Below are positions 22,307 through 29,941 of a DNA stretch of 40,975 nt, piece after piece (positions within the stretch are counted from its first letter, which is position 1; each line of letters opens with the position of its first letter). The stretch is from Microcaldota archaeon (GTDB lineage: Archaea; Micrarchaeota; Micrarchaeia; Micrarchaeales; CABMGC01), in contig JAGWHN010000004.1 in NCBI GenBank assembly GCA_028866785.1, positions 1 through 40,975 on the forward strand, read 5' to 3'. The notes under the pieces were generated by a model. That model saw only the letters and a program-made list of their open reading frames with translations, made no database searches and was not told the origin of the DNA. Both the position numbers and the translations under genes were made by a program.

Positions 22307-23401
22307 TCATCTGTCTACATCCGCGATTACCATGTCTACGCTCGCAAGTATCGGGAAGAGGTCCTGCAGCCTGTGCCCGCGCGGAAGATGTTGTAGTATT
22401 GCGGTGTTGATGAATGAGGGCGCCCTTATCGATAGTCGATATGGCCTTTGCCCTTCGGTTACCATGTACATCATTCCCTCACCGCGCGGAAGCTCCCTCT
22501 TTACTACAACCTCCTTTTCCTTTGGCACAGGTCCAATTAATTTTATCGGCATTCCCAGCGCATCTCCCTGCGGGATTTGCTGGAGTGCCTCCCTGACGAG
22601 CCTTATGCTCTCCTTCATCTCATTGATCCTAACCTTGTACCTCGCATAGCAATCGCCAGAGCTCTCAAACTGGCTCTTGAAATGGAGCTTGTCATAAACA
22701 TAATACGGATAAGCGCTCCTGATGTCAAAGTCGACCCCAGATCCCCTAAGGACAGGTCCGGTAACCCCCAGATTGATTGCATCCTCCCTGCTCATCACTC
22801 CCATCTTCTTCATTCTCTCCATGAAGATCGAGCTTCCCTCAAGGTACTCCTCATATTCGCCTATCCTGTTCTTTAGATAATCAAGGATTGGGTATGCCCT
22901 GTCTGCAAATCCTGGCATCAAGTCCCTATTGACTCCGCCAAGCCTCATATTAACGTAAAACATTCTCCCTCCTGTCGCATCCTCGAGCAGCTTTAGTATG
23001 ATGTCCCTGTCCTTGAAGCACCACATGAAGACCGAGAAGAGCTGTCCGATGTCATTGATCGCTGTCCCAAGCCAGAGAAGGTGGCTTGCAATTCTTTGCA
23101 GCTCGAGCTGAATCAGCCTAACGTACTGCGCCCTCTCCTTCACAGGGATTCCAAGCGCAGTTTCAACTGTTGCGACATAAAGCTCATCATAGGAAAGCGG
23201 AGCCACATAGTCAATCTTCTCCATGTATGATGGACTTTGCATGTACATCCTGTTTTCGACCAGCTTCTCGACTCCCCTGTGCAAAAATCCAACGTGGGGC
23301 TCGACCGCCTTCACACTGTCCCCATCAAGCGTTACCACAAGCCTTAGCACTCCATGCGTGCTTGGATGGACCGGGCCTATGTTTATCTTTGTCTCTGCCA
23401 T
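22307..23401 (-). CDS. nuoD: Complex I subunit D (49-kDa type)
   Basis: A 364-residue protein related to [NiFe] hydrogenase large subunits but without the nickel cysteines. HPSTHGVLR (residues 12-20), HVGFLHRGVEKL, and the C-terminal RAPSFINTAILQHL with SVDMVIADVDR are conserved NuoD blocks; the histidines of HPSTHG line the quinone pocket. Separate from nuoC, unlike organisms with a nuoCD fusion. Confidence 0.96.
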   Translation of the reverse strand: MAETKINIGPVHPSTHGVLRLVVTLDGDSVKAVEPHVGFLHRGVEKLVENRMYMQSPSYMEKIDYVAPLSYDELYVATVETALGIPVKERAQYVRLIQLELQRIASHLLWLGTAINDIGQLFSVFMWCFKDRDIILKLLEDATGGRMFYVNMRLGGVNRDLMPGFADRAYPILDYLKNRIGEYEEYLEGSSIFMERMKKMGVMSREDAINLGVTGPVLRGSGVDFDIRSAYPYYVYDKLHFKSQFESSGDCYARYKVRINEMKESIRLVREALQQIPQGDALGMPIKLIGPVPKEKEVVVKRELPRGEGMMYMVTEGQRPYRLSIRAPSFINTAILQHLPRGHRLQDLFPILASVDMVIADVDR

Positions 23402-23405
23402 CTCT

Positions 23406-23609
23406 TCACTTAAGCGGATGTTTTATTGTAAGCACTCTCTGCCTGTTCTGCGCCATCTCCCTAAATGCGATAGCTACTGCAATTAGTATTAGCGCGACCG
23501 CGATGCCAACCCCGTAAATGTTATTGTAGACCCAAGAGCCGTACGCAAGCAGCGCAAGAACCACTATCACAATCCCGAACCTTTTCACTCCCTCAAATAT
23601 CTCTCTCAT
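23406..23609 (-). CDS. Two-TM small protein inside the nuo operon
   Basis: A 67-residue protein with two hydrophobic helices (about 11-29 and 33-50) and a basic C-terminus. Its ATG overlaps the nuoC stop (ATGA) and its stop is 4 bp before nuoD, so it is firmly embedded in the operon and translationally coupled. It matches none of the standard A-N subunits that I recognise. It may be an accessory or assembly subunit of this complex; the function is unknown. Confidence 0.8.
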   Translation of the reverse strand: MREIFEGVKRFGIVIVVLALLAYGSWVYNNIYGVGIAVALILIAVAIAFREMAQNRQRVLTIKHPLK

Positions 23610-24031
23610 TTTTCTCCCTCTTCCCACTTCTTTGCGAACTTCACCGGATTCTCTATGCTCCTGTACGGCTTTCCCCAGACAAAGCTCTTCCTGAGTGGCC
23701 CGTCTTTTCCATCCCACTTCTCAAGGAGCAGCCTCTTTGCATTGCGCCCCTCAATCTCTATGTCAAACATCTCCGAAAGCTCCCTTTCATACCAGTCCGC
23801 TGCAGCAAAAAGCCCCATCACGCTTGGCAGGGAAGGGTTCTTCGCAGGAAGGCCGATCCTTATCTCCTCTTCCCTTGCATCGTCCAAGTTCCTAATAAAA
23901 TATATTGCCTCAAGCCTGTCTGTGTAGTCGACGGCGGTTATCTTGACAAGGTAAGTGTATCCCTCTCCCTTCTTTTTCATCAGGGTTGAGATTAGCTCCT
24001 CAGATTTTATTTTCAACAATCTTACCACCAA
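23606..24031 (-). CDS. nuoC: Complex I subunit C (30-kDa type)
   Basis: A protein of about 141 residues. The core ITAVDYTDRLEAIYFIRNL and the C-terminal DWYERELSEMFDIEIEGR, followed by LLLEKWDGKDGPLRKSF, are the family signatures. It stabilises NuoD in the hydrophilic arm. The start is uncertain: TTG at 24031 or GTG at 24028, both inside the end of nuoB (overlap about 30 bp); no ATG is available before the conserved core. Confidence 0.9.
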   Translation of the reverse strand: MVVRLLKIKSEELISTLMKKKGEGYTYLVKITAVDYTDRLEAIYFIRNLDDAREEEIRIGLPAKNPSLPSVMGLFAAADWYERELSEMFDIEIEGRNAKRLLLEKWDGKDGPLRKSFVWGKPYRSIENPVKFAKKWEEGEK

Positions 24032-24578
24032 TCTTCTCCTGCAGCTTCATGAGCGCCCCGAACAAATTCTCCGGCCTTGGAGGGCATCCTGCAACATAAA
24101 CATCAACTGGAAGAACCTGGTCAATCCCCGTGATTATGTTGTAGCTCTCCCACCATGGACCACCGCATGTTGCGCACTCACCATAAGCAATTACGTATCT
24201 TGGCTCCGCCATCTGCTCATAGAGCCTTTTTATCTCAGGGATCATCGCCTTCGTAACCCATCCTGCAACAATCATCACATCCGTCTGCCTAGGAGTTCCC
24301 CTAAATAGAAGATATCCTCCCCTTTCGGCGTCGACCCTTGCGGATCCAAAGTCAAGAAGCTCCATCGCGCAGCACGCAAGCCCGAACTGCATCGGCCAAA
24401 GCGAGTTCTTCCTTCCCCATGTTATTGGCCCTGCCGCAATTGCCTTTGTGAGCTCGGAGAGCTTCCCAAACACAGCATTGACAGGAAGCTTCCTTCCCTT
24501 GAGCGAGGCTGCTGCAAGCGCCTCCATCTCCTGCTTTGCGTGCAGGAACTTCTCTTCAGTGTACGGCTTATCTTCCAT
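24000..24578 (-). CDS. nuoB: Complex I subunit B (cluster N2)
   Basis: A 192-residue protein with the N2 [4Fe-4S] ligand pattern: tandem C69-C70 in FGLACCAMELLDFGSARVD, C135 in YGECATCGGPWW and C165 in VAGCPPRPE. N2 is the terminal cluster that reduces quinone. The N-terminus is about 45 residues longer than the core. The ATG at 24578 overlaps the nuoA end by 11 bp; longer in-frame extensions run into nuoA and are unlikely. Confidence 0.95.
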   Translation of the reverse strand: MEDKPYTEEKFLHAKQEMEALAAASLKGRKLPVNAVFGKLSELTKAIAAGPITWGRKNSLWPMQFGLACCAMELLDFGSARVDAERGGYLLFRGTPRQTDVMIVAGWVTKAMIPEIKRLYEQMAEPRYVIAYGECATCGGPWWESYNIITGIDQVLPVDVYVAGCPPRPENLFGALMKLQEKIGGKIVENKI

Positions 24579-24948
24579 ATACAACACCGCTCTCTCCTGT
24601 CCTTGCGACTCCAAGCGCAAGCGCGGAGAGTATGAATGAAACCGCGGAAATCCCCAAAATCCCAAGGCTGATTGCCATAGGCACTGTCCCCGAGACCGCC
24701 GCCCATGAAAGCACGATCACAATCACTGTCTCAAAGCCAAGGTAAAGCGGGAAGTACTCAAGGTAATCGTTTGTTATGTCGCGGCTAAGCCCTATCGGGG
24801 TCTCGGCGCTCTCGTAATTCTCAAGCTTGATCGGATTCTGCGAAGGCCTTGCGCCTATGAGCTTTGCAAGGATGAGCATGCTTATCGGCACGAAAAGGGC
24901 AAGCGCAGCAAAGATTGCGAGCGCAACGTAAGTGTATGATGCCACCAT
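24568..24948 (-). CDS. nuoA: Complex I subunit A
   Basis: A 126-residue protein with three membrane spans and the long loop after helix 1 (KLENYESAETPIG), corresponding to the NuoA loop that contacts the quinone tunnel; the usual Cys of YECG is replaced by Ser. FPLYLGFETVIVIVLSW matches helix 2. First gene of the operon, with a TATA box about 27 bp before its ATG and no visible ribosome-binding site, so the operon mRNA is probably leaderless. Confidence 0.92.
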   Translation of the reverse strand: MVASYTYVALAIFAALALFVPISMLILAKLIGARPSQNPIKLENYESAETPIGLSRDITNDYLEYFPLYLGFETVIVIVLSWAAVSGTVPMAISLGILGISAVSFILSALALGVARTGESGVVYGR

Positions 24949-24968
24949 GGTTGAATATGAAAAATAAG

Positions 24969-24980
24969 AGTTATTATACC
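24969..24980 (-). promoter_or_regulatory. Promoter of the nuo operon
   Basis: On the minus strand GGTATAATAACT lies 21-32 bp before the nuoA ATG at 24948, the correct distance for transcription to start at or next to the ATG. No other TATA-like element of this quality lies in the 57-bp gap before the ankyrin gene. Confidence 0.6.
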
Positions 24981-25005
24981 TTATCGGAGAGAAATTGCGC
25001 CGTAT

Positions 25006-25509
25006 CTAATATCTCAGCAGCGGGGAGATAAGGAAGTTTATCTTCTTTATCTCCGCTATCCTCTTCTCAAGCGGAAGCGTCGCCAGATTGTCCACAAAAT
25101 CCGCAAGCCCGTAGTGCCCGGCATCCCTTGCCTTGTCCGCAGGTGTCTTTCCCTCATCGTTTGCGCTCTGTATGTCGGCGCCGTTCATTATCATCTTTGC
25201 CATTGCGTAGACGTTTCCGTCCTCGCAGTACCTGTGGGTCGGCATGTTCTTTTTGGAGTCCCGCGCGTTTTGGCGTATGCCCGGAATCCCAAGCAGCCTA
25301 TCGATCAAGATCGCCTCGTCCTTCGTGACCTCGTGGAGTACCATCCTGTTTTCCTCGCCCCTCTGGTTTGGCCATCTCAGGAGCGCAAGCGTCTTTGCAG
25401 GGTCCACCCCTTCCGAAACCTCTGCCTTTGCCTGAAGAAGTATGTCCCTTAGCGGAACCAAAGGAACCGTCTGGGGCTGCTGGGGCTTTGATTCTATTGC
25501 CCTAGCCAT
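25006..25509 (-). CDS. Ankyrin-repeat-like protein
   Basis: A protein of about 167 residues from the ATG at 25509; GTG at 25530, preceded by a GGGGGGAG sequence, is another start. Residues around 95-135 (GNVYAMAKMIMNGADIQSAN, DEGKTPADKARDAGHYGLAD) form one to two ankyrin motifs with the NGAD...GKTPADKA pattern. Ankyrin repeats mediate protein binding; the partner is unknown. The upstream half is Gln/Pro- and Lys-rich. Same direction as the nuo operon but separated from nuoA by its promoter. Confidence 0.72.
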   Translation of the reverse strand: MARAIESKPQQPQTVPLVPLRDILLQAKAEVSEGVDPAKTLALLRWPNQRGEENRMVLHEVTKDEAILIDRLLGIPGIRQNARDSKKNMPTHRYCEDGNVYAMAKMIMNGADIQSANDEGKTPADKARDAGHYGLADFVDNLATLPLEKRIAEIKKINFLISPLLRY

Positions 25510-25557
25510 CGCTTTTTTGTCCCCAACCACAAGCTCCCCCCGTTTGAATCTGACTCT

Positions 25558-25571
25558 AAAAATATTTATAC
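25558..25571. promoter_or_regulatory. Bidirectional AT-rich promoter region
   Basis: TAAAAATATTTATA forms a TATA-like element readable on both strands, between the divergent ankyrin-like gene and the gene at 25634. A second element, AGTATAATTA (25583-25592), could serve the plus-strand gene. Confidence 0.4.
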
Positions 25572-25633
25572 CTATAGAGGCAGTATAATTAGTGAAATTT
25601 GCCCATTTTGGCAAATCCTATTTGTTTGGTAGC

Positions 25634-25921
25634 ATGGAACTAACTCCACAGGCAAGAATGGCGATAGAACGCGGCTCGATAAAAATTCGGGTGAAGCGGA
25701 GCGGAATGTACCAGATGCTCACCTTCTCGATAAGGAAGGTGACGAAGGGAAACGTCAGCTTCGTCGAGCTCTTCACCGACAGGGTGCTTGACACCTCCGA
25801 GCTGCTCAGGGTCTCAAATGAGGTCGGCCTTCCGCTTGAAGCGCAGAACGGAAACGCATTTCCAAAGGGAACATCAGCGCAGAACTTCGTGGAGCTATGC
25901 GATATGCTCTCAACCCCCTAG
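25634..25921 (+). CDS. Unrecognised small protein
   Basis: A 95-residue protein (MELTPQARMAIERGSIKI...). It looks beta-rich with a Lys/Arg-rich first third (KIRVKRSGMYQMLTFSIRKV). No known family was recognised. Upstream in-frame codons to 25592 exist, but the ATG at 25634 gives a clean N-terminus. Convergent with the zinc-finger gene (6 bp between stops). Confidence 0.65.
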   Translation: MELTPQARMAIERGSIKIRVKRSGMYQMLTFSIRKVTKGNVSFVELFTDRVLDTSELLRVSNEVGLPLEAQNGNAFPKGTSAQNFVELCDMLSTP

Positions 25922-25927
25922 CCTAAT

Positions 25928-26068
25928 CTATTTCCTTCCCACTATGCAAGAGAGGCACACTCCGCGCGTTGCTGTGTAGTGCTGACTGCAAACATGCTTC
26001 CCGCAGATGCTGCAGACGTGCTTTGCCTCCTTTCCGCAAATGTGGCACAATGTCTTGATGTCGCTCAT
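25928..26068 (-). CDS. 46-residue zinc-finger protein
   Basis: A short gene starting MSDIKTLCHICGKEAKHVCS. Four metal-binding pairs are visible: C8-C11, C19-C22, C27-H30 and C38-C41, a pattern of two cross-braced zinc sites like a HIT- or B-box-type finger. The ATG overlaps the PriL-like gene's stop (ATGA), so it is translationally coupled to it. The protein ends with VGRK. Function unknown; the link to primase is inferred from the operon. Confidence 0.75.
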   Translation of the reverse strand: MSDIKTLCHICGKEAKHVCSICGKHVCSQHYTATRGVCLSCIVGRK

Positions 26069-27057
26069 TTTTTCACCGGTTGTTTTTCCTCTTTCTTCTC
26101 GTCCGTCTTCTCAATGTCTCTGAAGTCAATCGCATTTCCGATCAGGGATTTTGCCCTTGCAAGCGAGTATGGCTTTAGCCCCTTCTTCTTTGCCCAATTG
26201 ACCTGGTACTTAACGTATGACTCTGTTATGTCAGTGTGAGGATTTAGGACCTTGCACTTGTTGATGTACTCCATCACCGCCGCAACTGCCTGTTCCTCAG
26301 GAAGGTTCTTCACGTTTGCGAAGTAAGGCGCAAGTATGAGGTTGACCGCCCTGTGCCTAAAGTCGGGAAGCGGTATCTCGATTAACTTTTCAATCCACTC
26401 GTATCCTGCTCCTCCAATGCCCTGCTGGATCTTCGGCTTTGGGACCGGTATCTTCGATACAGCGTCCAGTATATCCCTTGGAAGGTACCTTCTCTCAATC
26501 GGAAGCCCCTTTAGTATCGCCCTCTTTGAGGCTTCCTCAAGCAGCCTCACCATCTTATTTTTTGTGAGATACACCTTTCCGTTGTCTAACTGCTGGTGGA
26601 TGAGGGAATACTCCTTGTTTGACTTCGGCTCAAATGTGAGGTACTGCCCGAATGGAATCACAAAAAGCTCCTTCTCTACCGAAAATTCTATTCCCACTTC
26701 CCTTGCAAGCTTCTCGAAGTTCTGCATCCGATCGTTTCCTACCGCCTCTCCCACCCTTCTTGCCTCTGCGATTGCATATTTCACAATGATGTAGGAATTG
26801 GCTGGGTCGCTTGCCATTGCGCTAACTAGCATTCTTGCATAGACATAGCTGACCGTGTAGACAAGCTTCATCTCGCTTCTTCCCTGCTCAGTGAATGGGA
26901 TTTTCGGCTCGGAAAGGGCCTGCTTCACGCGTACTACCCCAGCGTCAAGGTAGCGCTGCTCTATCTTGCTTGAGTTTAGCGAGGCGACGACTGACTTTGC
27001 CTCTTCAGAAAAAGGATACCTGTATGCGAAGTCGAGCTCCGCCTCGTTTACAGACAT
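26065..27057 (-). CDS. priL: Archaeal primase large subunit-like protein (PriL) with PriX-like C-terminus
   Basis: A 330-residue protein. The N-terminus (ELDFAYRYPFSEEAKSVVAS) and the helical region to about 205 resemble the PriL N-terminal domain that holds PriS. From about 215 the sequence (GAGYEWIEKLIEIPLPDF, RHRAVNLILAPYFANVKNLP, YINKCKVLNP) resembles PriX-type domains, the Fe-S-less relative of the PriL C-terminal domain. Canonical PriL carries four cysteines for a 4Fe-4S cluster; this protein has a single Cys. Expected role: regulatory subunit in RNA primer synthesis. It lies downstream of PCNA and an unknown gene and is coupled to the zinc-finger gene. Confidence 0.75.
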   Translation of the reverse strand: MSVNEAELDFAYRYPFSEEAKSVVASLNSSKIEQRYLDAGVVRVKQALSEPKIPFTEQGRSEMKLVYTVSYVYARMLVSAMASDPANSYIIVKYAIAEARRVGEAVGNDRMQNFEKLAREVGIEFSVEKELFVIPFGQYLTFEPKSNKEYSLIHQQLDNGKVYLTKNKMVRLLEEASKRAILKGLPIERRYLPRDILDAVSKIPVPKPKIQQGIGGAGYEWIEKLIEIPLPDFRHRAVNLILAPYFANVKNLPEEQAVAAVMEYINKCKVLNPHTDITESYVKYQVNWAKKKGLKPYSLARAKSLIGNAIDFRDIEKTDEKKEEKQPVKK

Positions 27058-27111
27058 GATATTCTTTGGTCAGAATATCTATAAAAAGCGTTGATTTTTC
27101 GCGAAAATTAT

Positions 27112-27690
27112 CTATCCAAACCTGTGTATCTTGAGCAGCTCAGGAAGCGCCTCAAGGTTTATTGTGCCCTCTTTTTTGTCTCCAGTGCCTATCATTACAA
27201 CAAACATCGCCATTGCGGAGTAGGTCCATCTAATCGCACTCTCTATCTCCCATTTCTGCTCATCAGAGAGCTCTTTTGTCCCCTCCTTGCCTCCCTTGAT
27301 TTGGCTCATCAGCGAAAGTGCATTTGGCATCTCCTTAACATACGGCAAAAAGCTCTCCGCTTTGTTAAGTGGAAGCTCTCTGTAGCCCTTGCCAAACATC
27401 TCCATCTCTCTTATCAGTCCATGGACCTGCTTCTCTTTGGTGTCTATCACCAAAATGTAGTCGCTCTGGAGGTTCTTCTCATTATTTATTATCCTAAGGT
27501 AAGGGAGGTGCAGTGCAAGCTCCGAGTCCATGACCGAAAAATTTCCATCGACCCTATAATCCACCCTGCCATTGCTGTAGTCGAGCCTTATCTTGCTTGG
27601 CATGTGCTTGTCATAGTCTAGCTCGGCGTGAACTCCGTTGAATGTGCCGTAAAGCTTGACATGGTCCTTTGCCTTGGTTGTGGCGCTCAC
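27112..27690 (-). CDS. Unrecognised protein between PCNA and primase
   Basis: A 192-residue protein with GTG start (27690) after a GGGGATCAA sequence. The N-terminal half is beta-rich (HVKLYGTFNGVHAELDYDKH, KIRLDYSNGRVDYRVDGNF, YILVIDTKEKQVHGL); the C-terminal half is helical. No family was recognised. Gaps of about 54 bp on both sides and the same strand as PCNA and PriL suggest a replication-linked role, possibly a divergent replisome subunit, but this is context only. Confidence 0.65.
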   Translation of the reverse strand: MSATTKAKDHVKLYGTFNGVHAELDYDKHMPSKIRLDYSNGRVDYRVDGNFSVMDSELALHLPYLRIINNEKNLQSDYILVIDTKEKQVHGLIREMEMFGKGYRELPLNKAESFLPYVKEMPNALSLMSQIKGGKEGTKELSDEQKWEIESAIRWTYSAMAMFVVMIGTGDKKEGTINLEALPELLKIHRFG

Positions 27691-27743
27691 TTGATCCCCA
27701 AAAGAATTAAAGAAAGAGTGTTTTTAGGCGTTCCCTATTACTT

Positions 27744-28487
27744 TCATGACTCCATGTAAGGAGCCAAATAATACGTGAGCAATGCATCCCCGATGTGGTA
27801 GCTGACCTTCAATGGCTCATTGCTCTTGATTAGCACATTTATCGGGTTGCCGACTGGGCATGCCTTGATTATGTTCTCCAGGTACTCAAGGTTGAAGACC
27901 GCATCCGCGTTTGCCTTGATTGTGAGCTTCTTGATCACGTTTCCGTCGACCTCGTGGCTCTCCTCAAGCTCTCCCGAGTCTCCCCTCGCGCTGACCGTCA
28001 TCTGGTCCTTTGATGCCCTAAATGAAATGTAAGATGAAATAAGCGATGCGTCCTTGATGATGTCCTTAAGCGGCTCTCCTAGTACCTCTGCGGTTACATC
28101 AAAGTCCACATTTGGCTCCTTCTCAACGTTCTTTCTAACATCAATCATTGGGAGCTTGTACCTTCTCCTGCTTCCCTGCCCTACGAATTCAAGGCTGAGC
28201 TTTCCCTCATTCTCCTTGATAGTGAGAGCCTCGTTGTCCCTTGTCCTTGAGAGAACCTTGTTTAGGTTGTCAAGGTTCAGGCCCACGCTTGCGCCCTTCT
28301 CAACGTTGAACTTTCCAAATGCCTTGCTTGGTATGAAAAATGAGACCATCGAGATTCCGGAAGGGTCCATCGCCTTTAGCGTTATTCCCTCGGCGCTTAT
28401 GTTGAATGATCCCTCGTCAACGAGGTTCACAATAGCCTCTACGCAGTCCCTCCAGTACTTCGCATTATCTATCTTGATTTCGAACAT
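27744..28487 (-). CDS. pcn: DNA polymerase sliding clamp PCNA
   Basis: A 247-residue protein with normal archaeal PCNA length and two-domain pattern. MFEIKIDNAKYWRDCVEAIV at the start, then ISAEGITLKAMDPSGISMVS, DNLNKVLSRTRDNEALTI and the C-terminal KVSYHIGDALLTYYLAPYME. It forms a homotrimeric ring that tethers polymerase and other factors to DNA. A TATA-like CTTTTTATATTA (28526-28537) lies about 45 bp upstream. First gene of the replication cluster. Confidence 0.96.
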   Translation of the reverse strand: MFEIKIDNAKYWRDCVEAIVNLVDEGSFNISAEGITLKAMDPSGISMVSFFIPSKAFGKFNVEKGASVGLNLDNLNKVLSRTRDNEALTIKENEGKLSLEFVGQGSRRRYKLPMIDVRKNVEKEPNVDFDVTAEVLGEPLKDIIKDASLISSYISFRASKDQMTVSARGDSGELEESHEVDGNVIKKLTIKANADAVFNLEYLENIIKACPVGNPINVLIKSNEPLKVSYHIGDALLTYYLAPYMES

Positions 28488-28566
28488 ATTAGCCCCCAGA
28501 ATTTCCTACTCTTATTGGTCAAGAATAATATAAAAAGGCTACCACGATAGCTTTCGCCTCTTTATT

Positions 28567-29097
28567 TTAGGCTCCGCGTATACTCTCTTTGTAGCTCTTT
28601 TCCAGCATTTCGGCTGTCTTGCGAACATCTATCCTGAGTTTCTTAAACTCCGACTTTCCAAAGAAAGGTTCATCGAGAATGAAGTCGCCCATTTTGTCTG
28701 TTGCCTTATTCCATTTCTTCTTGTCTGTGCCTGAATTTATCAGATCCTGGTTCATCTTCACGAAATTCGAGAATCTTTTAAGGCTCTTTTTTGGGATAGG
28801 GACCTTTTCCACGCGATTTAATCGTGCAAGTATTCCAATGAACTCTCCCGAGGCACTGCCCATCTGTGTGAAGCTCTCCTGAGTCTTCTTGTCTAGTTCA
28901 TCTTCCCTAAAGTATCCCCGCGTCACAATTCTATCCAATAGACGAGCGTAATCAACTAGGGTGTTGAGGGATTCTTGAACCCTGGATAGTCCCCCTATCA
29001 TCTCCCTTAGGTCATCTGAGCTGAGCTCTTTGCGCGTGCCATCCGCCTCCAAGTTCTTTGGGGCACTCTTATTTTTGTTTCTAAATATCCTAAACAT
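28567..29097 (-). CDS. Unrecognised helical protein
   Basis: A 176-residue, all-helical, charged protein (MFRIFRNKNKSAPKN... LSRVQESLNTLVDYARLLDR). No membrane segments and no known motif. The style, a short basic start after MF and long amphipathic helices, recalls the larger helical protein at 38179-39432, but no clear similarity is visible. It precedes PCNA on the same strand by 79 bp, where PCNA has its own promoter. Confidence 0.62.
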   Translation of the reverse strand: MFRIFRNKNKSAPKNLEADGTRKELSSDDLREMIGGLSRVQESLNTLVDYARLLDRIVTRGYFREDELDKKTQESFTQMGSASGEFIGILARLNRVEKVPIPKKSLKRFSNFVKMNQDLINSGTDKKKWNKATDKMGDFILDEPFFGKSEFKKLRIDVRKTAEMLEKSYKESIRGA

Positions 29098-29245
29098 AAT
29101 CCCAGCAAATTTTGTTTGTTTTTTGCTTATTTAAACAATGACTACTCCTTTGTTTTGCACTAACTTCGTTACCTGCCAAGCGGCAAGTCGCCTTTTAAGA
29201 CCTTCTCATCAAAGGTATCTCTCAACGATTAAAAGAGATGTTATC

Positions 29246-29395
29246 ATGGCGACAAATATGCAAAAAGTGAAAACTGATCAATTGGGGCTCTCGATTCTGC
29301 TTAGGCAGGATCTTCTGGAAATTAAAAAGAACCCTGCACCGTTTGAGATTGTGGGGAGCTCAAAGGGCGAGAGCGTCTTTGACCTGCTTGGTTGA
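29246..29395 (+). CDS. Small hypothetical protein (49 aa)
   Basis: A short frame beginning MATNMQKVKTDQLGLS and ending SVFDLLG. The ATG at 29246 is preferred over the upstream frame from 29138, which passes through a hairpin-rich leader. No family recognised. It is followed at once by a GC-rich hairpin (29404-29419). Coding status is plausible, not proven. Confidence 0.45.
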   Translation: MATNMQKVKTDQLGLSILLRQDLLEIKKNPAPFEIVGSSKGESVFDLLG

Positions 29396-29403
29396 AGCGT
29401 AAT

Positions 29404-29419
29404 GGCGGCTTTCGCCGCC
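29404..29419 (+). terminator. GC-rich hairpin after the 49-aa gene
   Basis: GGCGGC-TTTC-GCCGCC is a perfect 6-bp stem 8 bp after the stop codon. A T-rich tract follows only later (29506-29512). It may be a terminator or an RNA end-stabilising element. Confidence 0.45.
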
Positions 29420-29491
29420 TCAGACTTTGGGTGTTTGCTGGAATTGAGCCCCAGCAATTAATTTACGCTCTTTAGATTCTAATAACTACAG

Positions 29492-29513
29492 GAAAAAAAC
29501 TTCAATTTTTTTC
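29492..29513. terminator. A/T inverted repeat with oligo-T run
   Basis: GAAAAAAA-CTTCAA-TTTTTTTC is a perfect 8-bp inverted repeat. The seven-T run could terminate archaeal transcription on the plus strand after the 49-aa gene. Directly beyond it a TATA-like TTTTTATATTA (29519-29529) starts the next unit. Confidence 0.45.
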
Positions 29514-29628
29514 GGCAGATTTTTATATTACATTTGGAAGAACAACACTTACGGATAAAGCGTGCGTCAAACGCTATAAAAAACTGACAAGGCGGCTAAG
29601 TCGCTGTCTCAAATTTTGGGTGGTATGG

Positions 29629-29886
29629 ATGAGCCTTAGTGTAACGTATAGTGCGAAGACTGAAGAGAAGCTGCAGAAGGTTCTATGGGAGATGCTCGCC
29701 GAGGCGCTCTCTGTCGAACCGGCCGACAACGCAAGCAAGAAGGTGGCAGACATGGTTGCGGAGGTCGTGCAGCTCGTTGCGCTGTGCAAGGAGTACCGGA
29801 ATACGGGGAAGTACAAACGGTATGACGTGCATCTGTATGTAAGCGCAAGGGGCGTCGAGTGGCAGTATTTTCAGGTCGAGAAGTAA
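29629..29886 (+). CDS. Small hypothetical protein (85 aa)
   Basis: MSLSVTYSAKTEEKLQKVLW..., ending VEWQYFQVEK; an N-terminal strand, two helices and a C-terminal beta section (YKRYDVHLYVSARGVEWQYF). GTG at 29620 is an alternative start. The ~80-nt leader from the TATA at 29519-29529 can fold: AGCGT/ACGCT near 29558-29574 and GCGGC-TAA-GTCGC near 29592-29604. A hairpin GAGGCT-TCGGC-AGCCTC follows the stop. Family not recognised. Confidence 0.55.
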   Translation: MSLSVTYSAKTEEKLQKVLWEMLAEALSVEPADNASKKVADMVAEVVQLVALCKEYRNTGKYKRYDVHLYVSARGVEWQYFQVEK

Positions 29887-29892
29887 GTAGCA

Positions 29893-29909
29893 GAGGCTTC
29901 GGCAGCCTC
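29893..29909 (+). terminator. Hairpin after the 85-aa gene
   Basis: GAGGCT-TCGGC-AGCCTC, a perfect 6-bp stem starting 7 bp after the stop, followed by an A-rich rather than T-rich stretch. Role as terminator or stabiliser is tentative. Confidence 0.4.
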
Positions 29910-29941
29910 ACATAAAAATATGGGAAGGTGGGTTAACGAAG

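Noticed and set aside
29138..29245. Longer version of the 49-aa gene
   Set aside because: The extra 36 codons cross stem-forming sequence and a region resembling a leader; the ATG at 29246 is cleaner.
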